A stretch of DNA of 40,709 nucleotides from Planctomycetaceae bacterium (GTDB taxonomy: Bacteria > Planctomycetota > Planctomycetia > Pirellulales > Pirellulaceae): assembly GCA_024638965.1 (NCBI GenBank), contig JAHEJI010000026.1, positions 1 to 40,709 of the forward strand, given 5' to 3'. The stretch's first letter is position 1. The number at the start of each line of letters is the position of its first letter. The notes beneath the pieces are model-generated. The model ran no database searches, was not told where the DNA came from, and was given only the letters and a program-made list of their open reading frames with translations. The position numbers and the translations under genes were made by a program. This document shows positions 16,760 through 25,765 of the stretch, piece by piece.

Positions 16760-17578
16760 TTAATCGACCATTGAACCGGGATCACCCGAACGCATGTGAG
16801 GATTATATTCGTCAACGTTGGAGATATCGAGTTCTTCGTCGAATTGCTCGTTGGGAACAATCCAAATCTCACTGTGCAAATCCGACTGCTCGGTATTCAC
16901 GTTGTGATACCTTGTCAGTTCGAGCACCGCCAGGAAAACGCCTACCATCGCCGACTTGTGCATGCCCGGTTCAAAAAGTTCGGAAAACGATAGTCTACTC
17001 TCTGTAACCAGCCGCTCATGAATGCGACGCATGTAGGTCGTAATGGGTGTTTCATCGTAAATGATGTTTTCTTTGGGAGGTGGCCGGTTGTCTCGAAGCA
17101 CACGACCGAACGCACTCACAAGATCCCACAGCTCAACTTCTCGAATCGGCTGAGCGGAAAAATCAACACGTTTCGGGGGTGCATCTTCACTCATCCGCGG
17201 ATAACGCTGTTGCCATTCGGTCGCTTGATCTTCGAGCAAACTCGACGCGTCTTTGTATTGCTTATAGAGCAAAAGTCGCTGCACAAGATCGACTCGCGGA
17301 TCGACGACTGCATCCTCTTCCTGCTCCAGTTCGTTTCGCGGCAATACCGCTCGCGCTTTCATCTCAACCAGCAGACTTGCTACTTCGATAAAGTCGCCAA
17401 CCGTGTCAATTCTCATTTCTTGCAAGACGTCGAGGTACTCAAGAAATTGGTTGGTAACGCGTGATAGGGCGATATCTCCCAACTCTACTTCATGCCTTCT
17501 AACAAGGTAAAGCAGTAAATCGATAGGACCTTTGAATTGGCCGGTATCGATTTTGAATTGAGCTGGTTCGTCGATCAT
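16760..17578 (-). CDS. scpA: ScpA, kleisin subunit of the SMC condensin
   Basis: 272 residues, normal length for ScpA. The N-terminal kleisin motif is textbook: FKGPIDLLLYLVRRHEVELGDIALSRVTNQFLEYL, followed by DFIEVASLLVEMKARAVLP. The middle is acidic and helical, and the C-terminal winged helix (~190-250, LSFSELFEPG...VGVFLAVLELTRYHNV) binds the SMC head. ScpA closes the Smc ring for chromosome segregation together with ScpB, which is not in this window. The ATG start is unambiguous. It is transcribed away from the small-protein/csrA pair. The only oddity is the hexamer array pressed against its stop codon. Confidence 0.95.
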   Translation of the reverse strand: MIDEPAQFKIDTGQFKGPIDLLLYLVRRHEVELGDIALSRVTNQFLEYLDVLQEMRIDTVGDFIEVASLLVEMKARAVLPRNELEQEEDAVVDPRVDLVQRLLLYKQYKDASSLLEDQATEWQQRYPRMSEDAPPKRVDFSAQPIREVELWDLVSAFGRVLRDNRPPPKENIIYDETPITTYMRRIHERLVTESRLSFSELFEPGMHKSAMVGVFLAVLELTRYHNVNTEQSDLHSEIWIVPNEQFDEELDISNVDEYNPHMRSGDPGSMVD

Positions 17579-17925
17579 TGTTTTATGTCGCGATTGTGTT
17601 GTTCGAGTTGAATTTTGTTAGGCGACTCGTTGGTCGCAGGGTAGTCATCATTTACTTGTTGAGCAAATGCGATTCTTGTTGTGAATGAATTTGTTACATG
17701 ATTTGAAGGTCGGTTGAGTGCATACGCATATCTTACGCGATCCGATTATATTGGTTGTTTTTCCAATATTGGCTGACTCCAATTACCCTGCAAAAATACC
17801 TAGATTATCGTGCGGACCTCCTTACACCTTGTCGATATTACCCATGTTGACCCAGTTTACTAAATGCGATAGCACTCGGCTGTATCTATCGCCGCTGCAG
17901 CACACAGCGAGGAGAATTGCCGAAG
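17579..17925. other. Divergent promoter region, no gene seen
   Basis: 347 bases between the starts of scpA (-) and the small gene at 17926 (+). It should hold both promoters. TTGACC near 17850 is followed after 17 bases by a poor -10 (TAGCAC), and CGATAG/CTATCG form a short inverted repeat just after it. I cannot pick a convincing promoter. A 97-codon frame here looks random. Confidence 0.5.
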
Positions 17926-18216
17926 ATGCATCAAGAGCGTCTAAAAATTCAAAACTTAAGACAATTACGACAATTCGTTGCTCATACACTTTGCCAACAA
18001 AACAATTTTGAAGAAGGAGTTTTCCAGGTCACCGAGAAAGTTCTCAAAAAATGCGGTCGGGTCTGCGGCATTTTCTTTTGCCTTCATGGTCCGAGAAGCG
18101 TAAAACTAACGGCCGTTTGGGAAACAGAAAGCAATTCAATTTTGTTCTATGGCTCATCGGGTGAGCGATTCAAAAAAACGGTGCTTTCAGGAGCGCCACA
18201 ACTTAGTTCCACGTAA
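17926..18216 (+). CDS. Small soluble protein of unknown function, upstream of csrA
   Basis: 96 residues starting at ATG 17926, with GAGGAGA ten bases upstream. The protein is basic and helical at first (MHQERLKIQNLRQLRQFVAH), then a compact alpha/beta part with HGPRSVKLTAVWETESNSILFYGSSGERF that reads like a real fold: alternating strands and a GSSGERF turn. Two Cys (KKCGRVCG) may be structural or bind metal. No signal peptide or membrane segment. It precedes csrA by 76 bases on the same strand. I do not recognise the family; the good ribosome binding site, folded-looking sequence and clean spacing make it a real gene. Confidence 0.8.
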   Translation: MHQERLKIQNLRQLRQFVAHTLCQQNNFEEGVFQVTEKVLKKCGRVCGIFFCLHGPRSVKLTAVWETESNSILFYGSSGERFKKTVLSGAPQLSST

Positions 18217-18292
18217 CAGTGATTCCGCGTGAAACAAAATTATTCGCAATTATTTTTTTTCATAACATTATAACCACTAGGAGTTACTCGAA

Positions 18293-18481
18293 ATGCTCGT
18301 TCTTTCCAGAAAGGAAAGCGAAAAAATAATGTTGGGAGAGGCCATCGTCTTGACCATCGTTCGAGTCACAGGCGACAGGGTAAGGTTAGGCATCGACGCT
18401 CCAGACGATATGTTGATTCTGAGGGAGGAACTCGAGCCGAACCACACCAGAAAAGAAGACCAAAATCGCGAAGCGGCTTGA
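18293..18481 (+). CDS. csrA: CsrA/RsmA RNA-binding translational regulator
   Basis: 62 residues matching CsrA along its full core: MLVLSRKESEKIMLGEAIVLTIVRV..GDRVRLGIDAP..MLILREEL. The RNA-binding residues L4, R6 and R44 (in LREE) of the classical protein are kept. CsrA dimers bind GGA motifs in leaders of mRNAs and block or protect them. The ATG has an AGGAG ribosome binding site 10 bases upstream. The C-terminal tail is short, charged and variable as usual. A strong terminator follows. No FliW gene, the usual CsrA antagonist, is in the window; the 96-residue neighbour could be a partner, but nothing in sequence proves it. Confidence 0.96.
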   Translation: MLVLSRKESEKIMLGEAIVLTIVRVTGDRVRLGIDAPDDMLILREELEPNHTRKEDQNREAA

Positions 18482-18557
18482 TCAGCCCTTACTGCGATGG
18501 ACTTCTGCCGACAAGTCCACTTACCTGGACTCTCGACGAAATTTTTTCCGGAAATTC

Positions 18558-18592
18558 AAAAGGCAACCATGTAAAAATGGTTGCCTTTTTTT
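18558..18592 (+). terminator. Intrinsic terminator after csrA
   Basis: A 13-bp perfect stem (AAAAGGCAACCAT / ATGGTTGCCTTTT) with a GTAAAA loop, followed by more T residues. One of the strongest terminators in the window. Confidence 0.95.
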
Positions 18593-18657
18593 ATGGCTTG
18601 GAGTTTCAATCAGATGGATTACATTGATTTCTTGTTGCCATTGTCTTGGAATCAAAA

Positions 18658-21600
18658 ATGCCCCGCTTCAATCACATTACATTTCGTCTTCTTGTTACGT
18701 TTCTTCTTGTAACGGCTCTATCAGGAACGATTACTTTCGCTCAAACCGACGACCCACCGAACACACAAAAACTGGAGATCCCGTTTACGCCTCCTGACAA
18801 AGCGTTGGAGATGTTGTCATTACCAGAAGGATTTTCGGCAACGCTGTTCGCGTCCGAACCGGATGTCCACCAACCTATCGCCGTAACGACTGACCACCGC
18901 GGGCGACTTTGGGTGGTTGAATGCTATACCTATTCGGACGGCAAAACCAATTACGACATGTCGTTGAACGATCGTGTCGTGATTTTTGAAGACGACGATA
19001 ACGACGGTCGATTCGACAAGAAAACTGTTTTCTGGGACGAAGGCAAGAAACTCACTGGAATCGAATTGGGCTATGGCGGTGTGTGGCTCACCGCGGCTCC
19101 CGAGTTCATTTTTGTCCCTGACGCCGATGGAGACGACAAACCGGATGGACCGCCGTACGTTTTGCTGGACGGATTTGAAGATAACACGATTCGCCACAAC
19201 ATCGTGAATGGCCTTCGTTGGGGTCCCGACGGATGGCTATACGGTCGACATGGAATTCAAGCAACGTCTTTTGTCGGCCCGCCGGGAGCTACCGCATCAC
19301 AACGAATTCCAATGAATTGCGCTATCTGGCGTTATCATCCGATTCACAAAAAGTTTGAAGTCGTCGCCGAAGGCGGCACCAATCCGTGGGGATTCGATTA
19401 TGACGAACATGGCGAGATGTTCATGATCAACACGGTTATCGGCCATCTGTTTCACATTGTGCCGGGTGCACGCTTCCGGAGAATGTATGGTTCGCACTTT
19501 AACCCACACACTTATCAAGTCATCGAACAAACGGCAGACCACATTCATTGGGACCTCGGCGAACCTCATACGGCAGCTTCCCGAAAAGAAGGACTCTCCT
19601 CAGGCACCGACGCCGCCGGTGGTGGCCACGCTCACACCGGTCTGATGATTTATCAGGGCGGAACATGGCCCAAGAAATATCACAATGCGTTGTTCACGGC
19701 AAATTTTCATGGACGTCGACTCAACATGGACACCATTCATCGCGAAGGCAACAGCTATGTCGGCAAGCACGCGGCTGACTTCATGAAGACCGACGATCCC
19801 TGGTTTCGTGGTGTCGAAATGATTTACGGTCCGGACGGTGGCGTGTATGTGCTTGACTGGTCAGACATCGGCGAATGTCACGAAAATGATGGGATCCATC
19901 GTACATCCGGTAGGATTTTCAAGATTGTATACGGCGAGTCGAAAATCGATGGAAATTATAAGGATCTCGCCAAGTTGGACACCAACGTTCTTTTCGGTTT
20001 GTTGACGCATCCCAACCGCTGGTACTCCCGCACGGCGCAAAGGTTACTTGCCGAAAAGGCGTCCATAAATCGATTAGAGATAGACCAGGAAATTCTCGAA
20101 TTTCGAAAAAAGCTGTGCAGTTCAAATTTGCAGCTGAACTTGGACGCATCAAGTCGACTAAGAAATTTATGGGCGCTTTACTCGATCGGAATGGCTGACA
20201 ACGCGACTTTGCTCAAGTGTACAGAGCATGACAGCGAGCACATCCGTGCTTGGGCAGTTCGGTTGCTTACTGATGGACTCCGACCGATAAATATTGAGAT
20301 CACAAAGCGGTTACGAGAATTGGCTAAAGATGAATCTGGACTCGTTCGGCTTTACGTTGCAACTTCGCTCAAACGGCTCGACCCGAAAGATCGACTGACG
20401 ATCGCTTCAATTCTCTGCCAAACCCAATCCGATGCGAAGGACAGGGTTCAACCCCATCTAATCTGGTTCGGCAGTGAGCCGGTCGCGGTATCAATCTGGC
20501 AACAGGCGGTGAAACTTGCGGCCAATTCCAAAATCCCACTTGTACGCGAAAATATTGTGCGGCGATTGACCTACGAAATCGAGACAAAACCTGAAATTGT
20601 CGAAGCGATTCTGACGGAACTAGAAAACGGCAACCTTGAACCAGTTTCGACGCTTCGCGGGATGAGCCTCGCGTTAGATGGTTGGTCCAACGTAAAAGAA
20701 CCCTTAAATTGGCCGACGGTAGTCAGGAAACTCGGTAAATCCGAAAATCAAGAAATCTCTCAACTTGTTTTGAATTTGGGAGTCGTCTTTGGCGACGGTC
20801 GAGCGGTCGCTGATCTTAAGAAAATCGTCACCTCAAACCAAGCGGACGTTGCGGTCCGCCGTCGCGCTATCGAGACTTGGGCGGCAACTAAGCCTGCCGA
20901 TTTGGTGGACGTACTTAAAGGTCTGATTCGAGATCGATCGTTTACGACTTCTGTTGTTCGCGCGATAGTCCATTCAGAAGACCCGTCGGTCGCAAACGTT
21001 ATTATCCGTCAAATGCCCCATATGGATCCGGAAGGCAAATCCACAGCGATTAACACACTCGTCTCTCGGGAGCCCTGGGCACTGCAACTTTTACAGGCCG
21101 CCGAGAACGGTCGGATCAACAAAGACTCGATTACTGCTTACCACGCTGAACGGATTAAACAAATTGGTTCGCCAGAAATAGTTGCAAAACTTGAAAGTGT
21201 GTGGGGTAAAGTTCGAGAGACCCCGGAGCAAAAGGTCAAAGAAATCGAAGCGCTGGCTTCCAAACTGAGCGGTCCCGAACAAAATCTGAATTCAGCCAAT
21301 CTGTTCAATGGCCGTACGCTTTTCAAAAAGAATTGCGCGTCGTGCCACATTCTTTTTGGAGAAGGCGGTAACACTGGACCCGATTTGACCGGCGCCAATC
21401 GACAAAACCTGAATTACCTCCTGACCAACATTATCGATCCCAGCGGCTCAGTCGCAGAAACCTATCGTTCATCCGTCATCTCGCTGGAAGATGGGCGTTT
21501 GCTCAGCGGTCTGATACTCATTCAAGATCGGAAGACGGTTCGCGTGCAAACGCCGGAAGAGGTCATCACAATTGATCGGGATTTGATCGACGAAATTCGC

Positions 21601-21714
21601 TCTTCAAACAAATCCGTAATGCCAGACGCTTTATTGAATAATATGTCATTCCCACAGAAAGTTGATTTGTTGGGTTATCTCATGAGCCCGACTCAAATCT
21701 CGGAATCGAAGTAA
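18658..21714 (+). CDS. PVC-type membrane-bound dehydrogenase with HEAT repeats and haem-c domain
   Basis: 1018 residues, exported by a signal peptide (LLVTFLLVTALSGTITFA-Q). Domains in order: a beta-propeller of the planctomycete 'putative membrane-bound dehydrogenase' type (~35-420; ATLFASEPDVHQPIAVTTDHRGRLWVVE, then GLRWGPDGWLYGRHG and VYVLDWSDIGECHE), a HEAT-like helical region (~430-860), and a C-terminal class I cytochrome c-like domain with C893-ASCH and a downstream GPDLTG. A haem relay on a soluble-dehydrogenase-like propeller suggests oxidation of a sugar or alcohol, but the substrate is unknown. ATG 18658 begins the signal peptide; an in-frame TTG at 18646 adds only four residues. 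Confidence 0.92.
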   Translation: MPRFNHITFRLLVTFLLVTALSGTITFAQTDDPPNTQKLEIPFTPPDKALEMLSLPEGFSATLFASEPDVHQPIAVTTDHRGRLWVVECYTYSDGKTNYDMSLNDRVVIFEDDDNDGRFDKKTVFWDEGKKLTGIELGYGGVWLTAAPEFIFVPDADGDDKPDGPPYVLLDGFEDNTIRHNIVNGLRWGPDGWLYGRHGIQATSFVGPPGATASQRIPMNCAIWRYHPIHKKFEVVAEGGTNPWGFDYDEHGEMFMINTVIGHLFHIVPGARFRRMYGSHFNPHTYQVIEQTADHIHWDLGEPHTAASRKEGLSSGTDAAGGGHAHTGLMIYQGGTWPKKYHNALFTANFHGRRLNMDTIHREGNSYVGKHAADFMKTDDPWFRGVEMIYGPDGGVYVLDWSDIGECHENDGIHRTSGRIFKIVYGESKIDGNYKDLAKLDTNVLFGLLTHPNRWYSRTAQRLLAEKASINRLEIDQEILEFRKKLCSSNLQLNLDASSRLRNLWALYSIGMADNATLLKCTEHDSEHIRAWAVRLLTDGLRPINIEITKRLRELAKDESGLVRLYVATSLKRLDPKDRLTIASILCQTQSDAKDRVQPHLIWFGSEPVAVSIWQQAVKLAANSKIPLVRENIVRRLTYEIETKPEIVEAILTELENGNLEPVSTLRGMSLALDGWSNVKEPLNWPTVVRKLGKSENQEISQLVLNLGVVFGDGRAVADLKKIVTSNQADVAVRRRAIETWAATKPADLVDVLKGLIRDRSFTTSVVRAIVHSEDPSVANVIIRQMPHMDPEGKSTAINTLVSREPWALQLLQAAENGRINKDSITAYHAERIKQIGSPEIVAKLESVWGKVRETPEQKVKEIEALASKLSGPEQNLNSANLFNGRTLFKKNCASCHILFGEGGNTGPDLTGANRQNLNYLLTNIIDPSGSVAETYRSSVISLEDGRLLSGLILIQDRKTVRVQTPEEVITIDRDLIDEIRSSNKSVMPDALLNNMSFPQKVDLLGYLMSPTQISESK

Positions 21715-21779
21715 TAGCGAGGCCAATGACCCAATCAAAGGAAAGAATGTCCAAATACGCGAAAAGTGTCGTACCCGTT

Positions 21780-21807
21780 TTGACCGTTCGGTGAAAGCGT
21801 TTAAAAT
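21780..21807 (+). promoter_or_regulatory. Sigma70-like promoter of the DUF1549/DUF1501 pair
   Basis: -35 TTGACC (21780-21785), 16-base spacer, -10 TAAAAT (21802-21807), 45 bases before the ATG of the following gene. Confidence 0.6.
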
Positions 21808-21816
21808 GAACGCTTT
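21794..21816. promoter_or_regulatory. Inverted repeat over the -10 box, possible operator
   Basis: AAAGCGTT (21794-21801) and AACGCTTT (21809-21816) are perfect 8-bp inverted arms with a 7-base centre that contains the -10 box. A repressor bound here would block the promoter. The regulator is unknown. Confidence 0.5.
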
Positions 21817-21851
21817 GAACTAATTATCGCCATCGAACCGAACCACTGAGC

Positions 21852-24800
21852 ATGCTCAAATCGTCACTGCCGTTCGTTTTCGCCCGTTGCTGGTCCATCC
21901 TTGGATTCGGATCGGCTTGCCTTTTTCTGACTTTATTTCTGTCCTCAGGAAATTCGTTCGCCCAAGACGAGCCCAAATTTTCGACGGAACAGATTGAGTT
22001 TTTTGAGTCGAGAATCCGTCCACTTCTGATTGACAAGTGTTTCGAATGTCACGGGCCCGAAGCAAAGCCTCTAGAAGGCGGACTCAGCCTCTCGTCGCGA
22101 AAGTCAGCGTTGGTGGGTGGCGACACCGGACCGGCAATTGAACCAGGTATCCCAGAGGAGAGCCTGTTGATTGACGCGATCAATTATGGCGACGTCTATG
22201 AAATGCCGCCTGATACAAAGTTACCACAAGCCGACATTGATACATTGACCCAATGGGTCGAGATGGGCGCCCCCTGGCCCGCAGAACAGGGGAACATGGT
22301 CGAAAAAGAAAAATTTGATATCGCGGCTCGACGCTCAGCCCACTGGTGTTGGCAACCTGTCAAATCTCCGGCGATGCCAAACATCAAGAAATCCACTTGG
22401 CCGCGGGATTCGATCGATAACTTTGTCCTCTCAAAGCTGGAATCGGCCAAGCTCGAACCAGCCGACGATGCATCAAAGCGAACTCTTATTCGGCGAGTCT
22501 ATTTTGACCTCATTGGCCTCCCGCCCTCGCCAACCCAAATTCAGAAATTCCTGGACGACGATTCAGACGGTGCTTTTGCCAAAATCGTGGATGAATTGCT
22601 GGCGTCACCCCGATTTGGTGAACGCTGGGCTAGACACTGGATGGACTTGTTCCGCTACGCCGAGACTTGCGGTCATGAGTTTGATTACCCGATCCCGCAC
22701 GCGTATCGGTATCGCGATTATCTCATTCGAGCGTTCAATCGGGACGTACCTTATGATCAGTTGATTCGCGAACATATCGCCGGTGACTTGATCGAACAAC
22801 CCCGACGTCATGAAACCGAAGAGTTCAATGAGTCGTTAATCGGCACAGGATTTTGGTTCTTTGGAGAAGGACATCATGGTCCGGTCGACGTAAAGGCTGA
22901 TGAAGCAAAACGAATTGACAATCAGATTGACGTGATGTCGAAATCATTTTTGGGTTTAACCGTTTCCTGCGCCAAATGTCACGATCACAAATTCGACGCA
23001 ATCTCGACAAAAGACTTTTATGCGCTAGCGGGATTTTTGAAAAGTTCGCGGCGACAGGACGCCATGCTGGATCCCGGTCGGCGTATCGAAAAAGCGCATT
23101 CCGAGTTCAAACAACTATCGGATGAAGCGGACCAGGCGATCGAACAATTCGTCTCACTTGCCGATCAGTCTGACGCTCAAAAAATCGCAGAGTATTTGAC
23201 CGCCGCAATTCTGAAATTGAGAAATGATCCTGATTGGAGTCGTCCGGAAAAGGTTGTCGTGCAGGGAGAGAACTTACGGGTCATCAACAACGATCACGGC
23301 ACATTGACGCCACAAGAGCTAAAGCCTCAAGGCGAACGATTCGCCTGGCAGGATAACAAACAACTCTGGTGGGTCGACGGTGAGCCTGGCAGTAAAGCGA
23401 CTTTGGAATTCGATTTAGATTCTGTTATCGAGCCACAGGAGTTTGAACTGTTTGCCAATTTCACGAAGGCAAAAGACTATGGAAAAGCAAACATTTTCGT
23501 GGATGGACAAGCTGTCCTGACGGACTTTGATTTTTATAGTGAGGAATTGACGACAACGGGAGCCATTTCACTCGGAACACATTCTTTTGAAAACGGGAAG
23601 CACGAACTTGTTTTGGAGATCACCGGCCATCATGAAAAAGCCATTCCTCGCCACATGCTGGGTATCGACTTCATCGAATTGAAGCCTACAAAAGTGTTAA
23701 ATGGCAATTCGCAAGAGGAGCAAGCTGATTTCAATGAACGACACCAACACCTCGATCAGATTCTGGTTAACAACCTGGTTAAAGCGATTAAGTTATCGCG
23801 TCTGAGCACTGAGTTGCACCCACTCCACTTGCTACAGGAATTATCAAACGGCAATCTGGCTATTGACGCCGAGTGGGTGGCCCATCTTGCACAACAAATT
23901 GAACGCAAACGAAATCAGTCAATTCAGTCAACAAAAGATGCCGTAGTTTTTGAAAGCTTTGACCACGGATTGCCAGAACGCTGGTATCAAACCGGCTTCG
24001 CCGTGTTCGATTCACAAGGAACGTCAACCGAACATCTTTCCGTAGAAAACGAATGGCTCGCTGAGCCCACCGCAGTTCACAGCGGACGCGGCGGGAAAAA
24101 CTACAAAGGCGTCATTCGCTCGCCGACTTTTACGATCAATCACGACAAGATTTTTTATCGAATCAAAGGCGGCAAAGCACGCATTCGGTTGATTATCGAG
24201 GGATATCAACTCGACCTGTACAACGCTCTGCTGTTTAACGGGATGAAGATCGACTTCGCGGGTTCTGAAGATTACCGTTGGATCGAACAGTCACGAGACT
24301 TGAAAAACCACAAAGGCCGAACGGCTCACATCGAAATTCTCGATCAGTCCGACGGTTTCTTTTCGATTGACAAGATTATTTTGACCAATGGCCCGGCACC
24401 CGTTGATCCGCCTTCCAAGGCAACGCAACAGATTGCCAGCCAGTTGAGCGAACAATTCGAGAATTCGATCGAAGCGATGGCAAAACGGATCGCGGAACAG
24501 GTTGTTTCCAGCGTGGTTCAATCCGATTCGGAAGCGATTTCGCTAAGGAGCTGGATCATCGAAAACGATTTGTCGGCCATTCTAACTCCTGCAGTCGAGC
24601 ACAACGCATCTGGAATCGCCAAGGATCTTCAGTCGATTTCAACAACTGATCAAAACATTTCGTGCGCAACGCTTGCAGAAAAAATCAAAACACTGCATCG
24701 AGAGGCGAGTACAAAAAACGACCAAGTTCCAAGTCCGTTCCTGGCGATTGCGATGGACGATGGCCCCGGACAGAACGAACACGTCTTCATTCGGGGCAAT

Positions 24801-25760
24801 CACAAAACGCTCGGCGACATCGTGGAACGCAGATTTCTGGAAGCCTTGACGGACAACTCGATGAAAATCGAACGCGGTAGCGGGCGAATGCAGCTGGCTA
24901 ACCGCATCTCCGATCCGAAAAACCCATTGACGCCTCGGGTGATTGTCAATCGAATTTGGCATCATTTGCTTGGCCGAGGCATCGTTGCTTCGGTCGACAA
25001 CTTTGGGGTCCTCGGCCAACGGCCGACTCATCCCAAGTTGCTCGACCACCTGGCCGTTCGTTTCGTCGATAACGGCTGGTCGATCAAGAAACTGATTCGC
25101 GAAATCGTGTTGACTCGCACTTACCAACTTTCAAGCGTTCCGAATTTAGAATCGAAGGAAGCTGACCCGGACAACAAGCTATTTCACGCTGCCAATATTC
25201 ATCGGCTTGAAGGAGAAGCGATAAGAGATTCTATTCTGATCATCTCAGGCGAGCTGGATGAAACGATGTATGGCCCGTCGGTACCAATTCATTTGACGCC
25301 GTTCATGGGGGGACGAGGGCGACCCGGAAAAAGCGGTCCACTCGACGGCAATCGGCGGCGGAGCGTCTACATCGAGGTTCGTCGAAATTTTCTGTCGCCG
25401 ATGATGTTAGCATTTGATACGCCAACTCCGTTTAACACGCTTGGCCGTCGAAACCGATCCAATGTTCCGGCTCAGGCATTGATCTTGATGAACGATCCTT
25501 TCATTTTTGATCAGGCCCAAAAGTGGGCGAAGCGTTTGATCGGGGACGGCCAGGAACCGATTGATCGAATCAATACGATCTATCTGGAAGCGTTCGGTCG
25601 TCCCCCAACTTCGCCAGAGCTGAAAGAAGCCCAAACATTCCTGGCAGATTATGCTTCCGAGCTGAGAGTGGAAGAAAAAGCGATCAAATCAAACATTGAA
25701 TTGTGGCGGGACTTTTGCCACGTCATGTTCAACGTTAAACAATTTATTTTCATCGATTAG
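21852..25760 (+). CDS. Planctomycete cytochrome C / DUF1549 / DUF1553 protein
   Basis: 1302 residues. Signal peptide, then a planctomycete cytochrome C domain (C63-FECH, with GGLSLSSR and a 'MPPDTKLP' motif that may supply the axial Met). DUF1549 follows (~165-375), containing RFGERWARHWMDLFRYAETCGHE and the conserved CAKCH (C373)-DHKFD. A long insertion (~480-860) holds at least one beta-sandwich, carbohydrate-binding-like segment (ATLEFDLDSV...GKHELVLEITG, FDHGLPERWYQTGFAVFD). DUF1553 closes the protein (~1000-1295; NRIWHHLLGRGIVASVDNFG, RRRSVYIEVRRN). The exact reaction is unproven; these proteins are expanded in planctomycetes and linked by inference to polysaccharide use. A DUF1501 gene starts 5 bases later. 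Confidence 0.95.
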   Translation: MLKSSLPFVFARCWSILGFGSACLFLTLFLSSGNSFAQDEPKFSTEQIEFFESRIRPLLIDKCFECHGPEAKPLEGGLSLSSRKSALVGGDTGPAIEPGIPEESLLIDAINYGDVYEMPPDTKLPQADIDTLTQWVEMGAPWPAEQGNMVEKEKFDIAARRSAHWCWQPVKSPAMPNIKKSTWPRDSIDNFVLSKLESAKLEPADDASKRTLIRRVYFDLIGLPPSPTQIQKFLDDDSDGAFAKIVDELLASPRFGERWARHWMDLFRYAETCGHEFDYPIPHAYRYRDYLIRAFNRDVPYDQLIREHIAGDLIEQPRRHETEEFNESLIGTGFWFFGEGHHGPVDVKADEAKRIDNQIDVMSKSFLGLTVSCAKCHDHKFDAISTKDFYALAGFLKSSRRQDAMLDPGRRIEKAHSEFKQLSDEADQAIEQFVSLADQSDAQKIAEYLTAAILKLRNDPDWSRPEKVVVQGENLRVINNDHGTLTPQELKPQGERFAWQDNKQLWWVDGEPGSKATLEFDLDSVIEPQEFELFANFTKAKDYGKANIFVDGQAVLTDFDFYSEELTTTGAISLGTHSFENGKHELVLEITGHHEKAIPRHMLGIDFIELKPTKVLNGNSQEEQADFNERHQHLDQILVNNLVKAIKLSRLSTELHPLHLLQELSNGNLAIDAEWVAHLAQQIERKRNQSIQSTKDAVVFESFDHGLPERWYQTGFAVFDSQGTSTEHLSVENEWLAEPTAVHSGRGGKNYKGVIRSPTFTINHDKIFYRIKGGKARIRLIIEGYQLDLYNALLFNGMKIDFAGSEDYRWIEQSRDLKNHKGRTAHIEILDQSDGFFSIDKIILTNGPAPVDPPSKATQQIASQLSEQFENSIEAMAKRIAEQVVSSVVQSDSEAISLRSWIIENDLSAILTPAVEHNASGIAKDLQSISTTDQNISCATLAEKIKTLHREASTKNDQVPSPFLAIAMDDGPGQNEHVFIRGNHKTLGDIVERRFLEALTDNSMKIERGSGRMQLANRISDPKNPLTPRVIVNRIWHHLLGRGIVASVDNFGVLGQRPTHPKLLDHLAVRFVDNGWSIKKLIREIVLTRTYQLSSVPNLESKEADPDNKLFHAANIHRLEGEAIRDSILIISGELDETMYGPSVPIHLTPFMGGRGRPGKSGPLDGNRRRSVYIEVRRNFLSPMMLAFDTPTPFNTLGRRNRSNVPAQALILMNDPFIFDQAQKWAKRLIGDGQEPIDRINTIYLEAFGRPPTSPELKEAQTFLADYASELRVEEKAIKSNIELWRDFCHVMFNVKQFIFID

Positions 25761-25765
25761 AGCTT

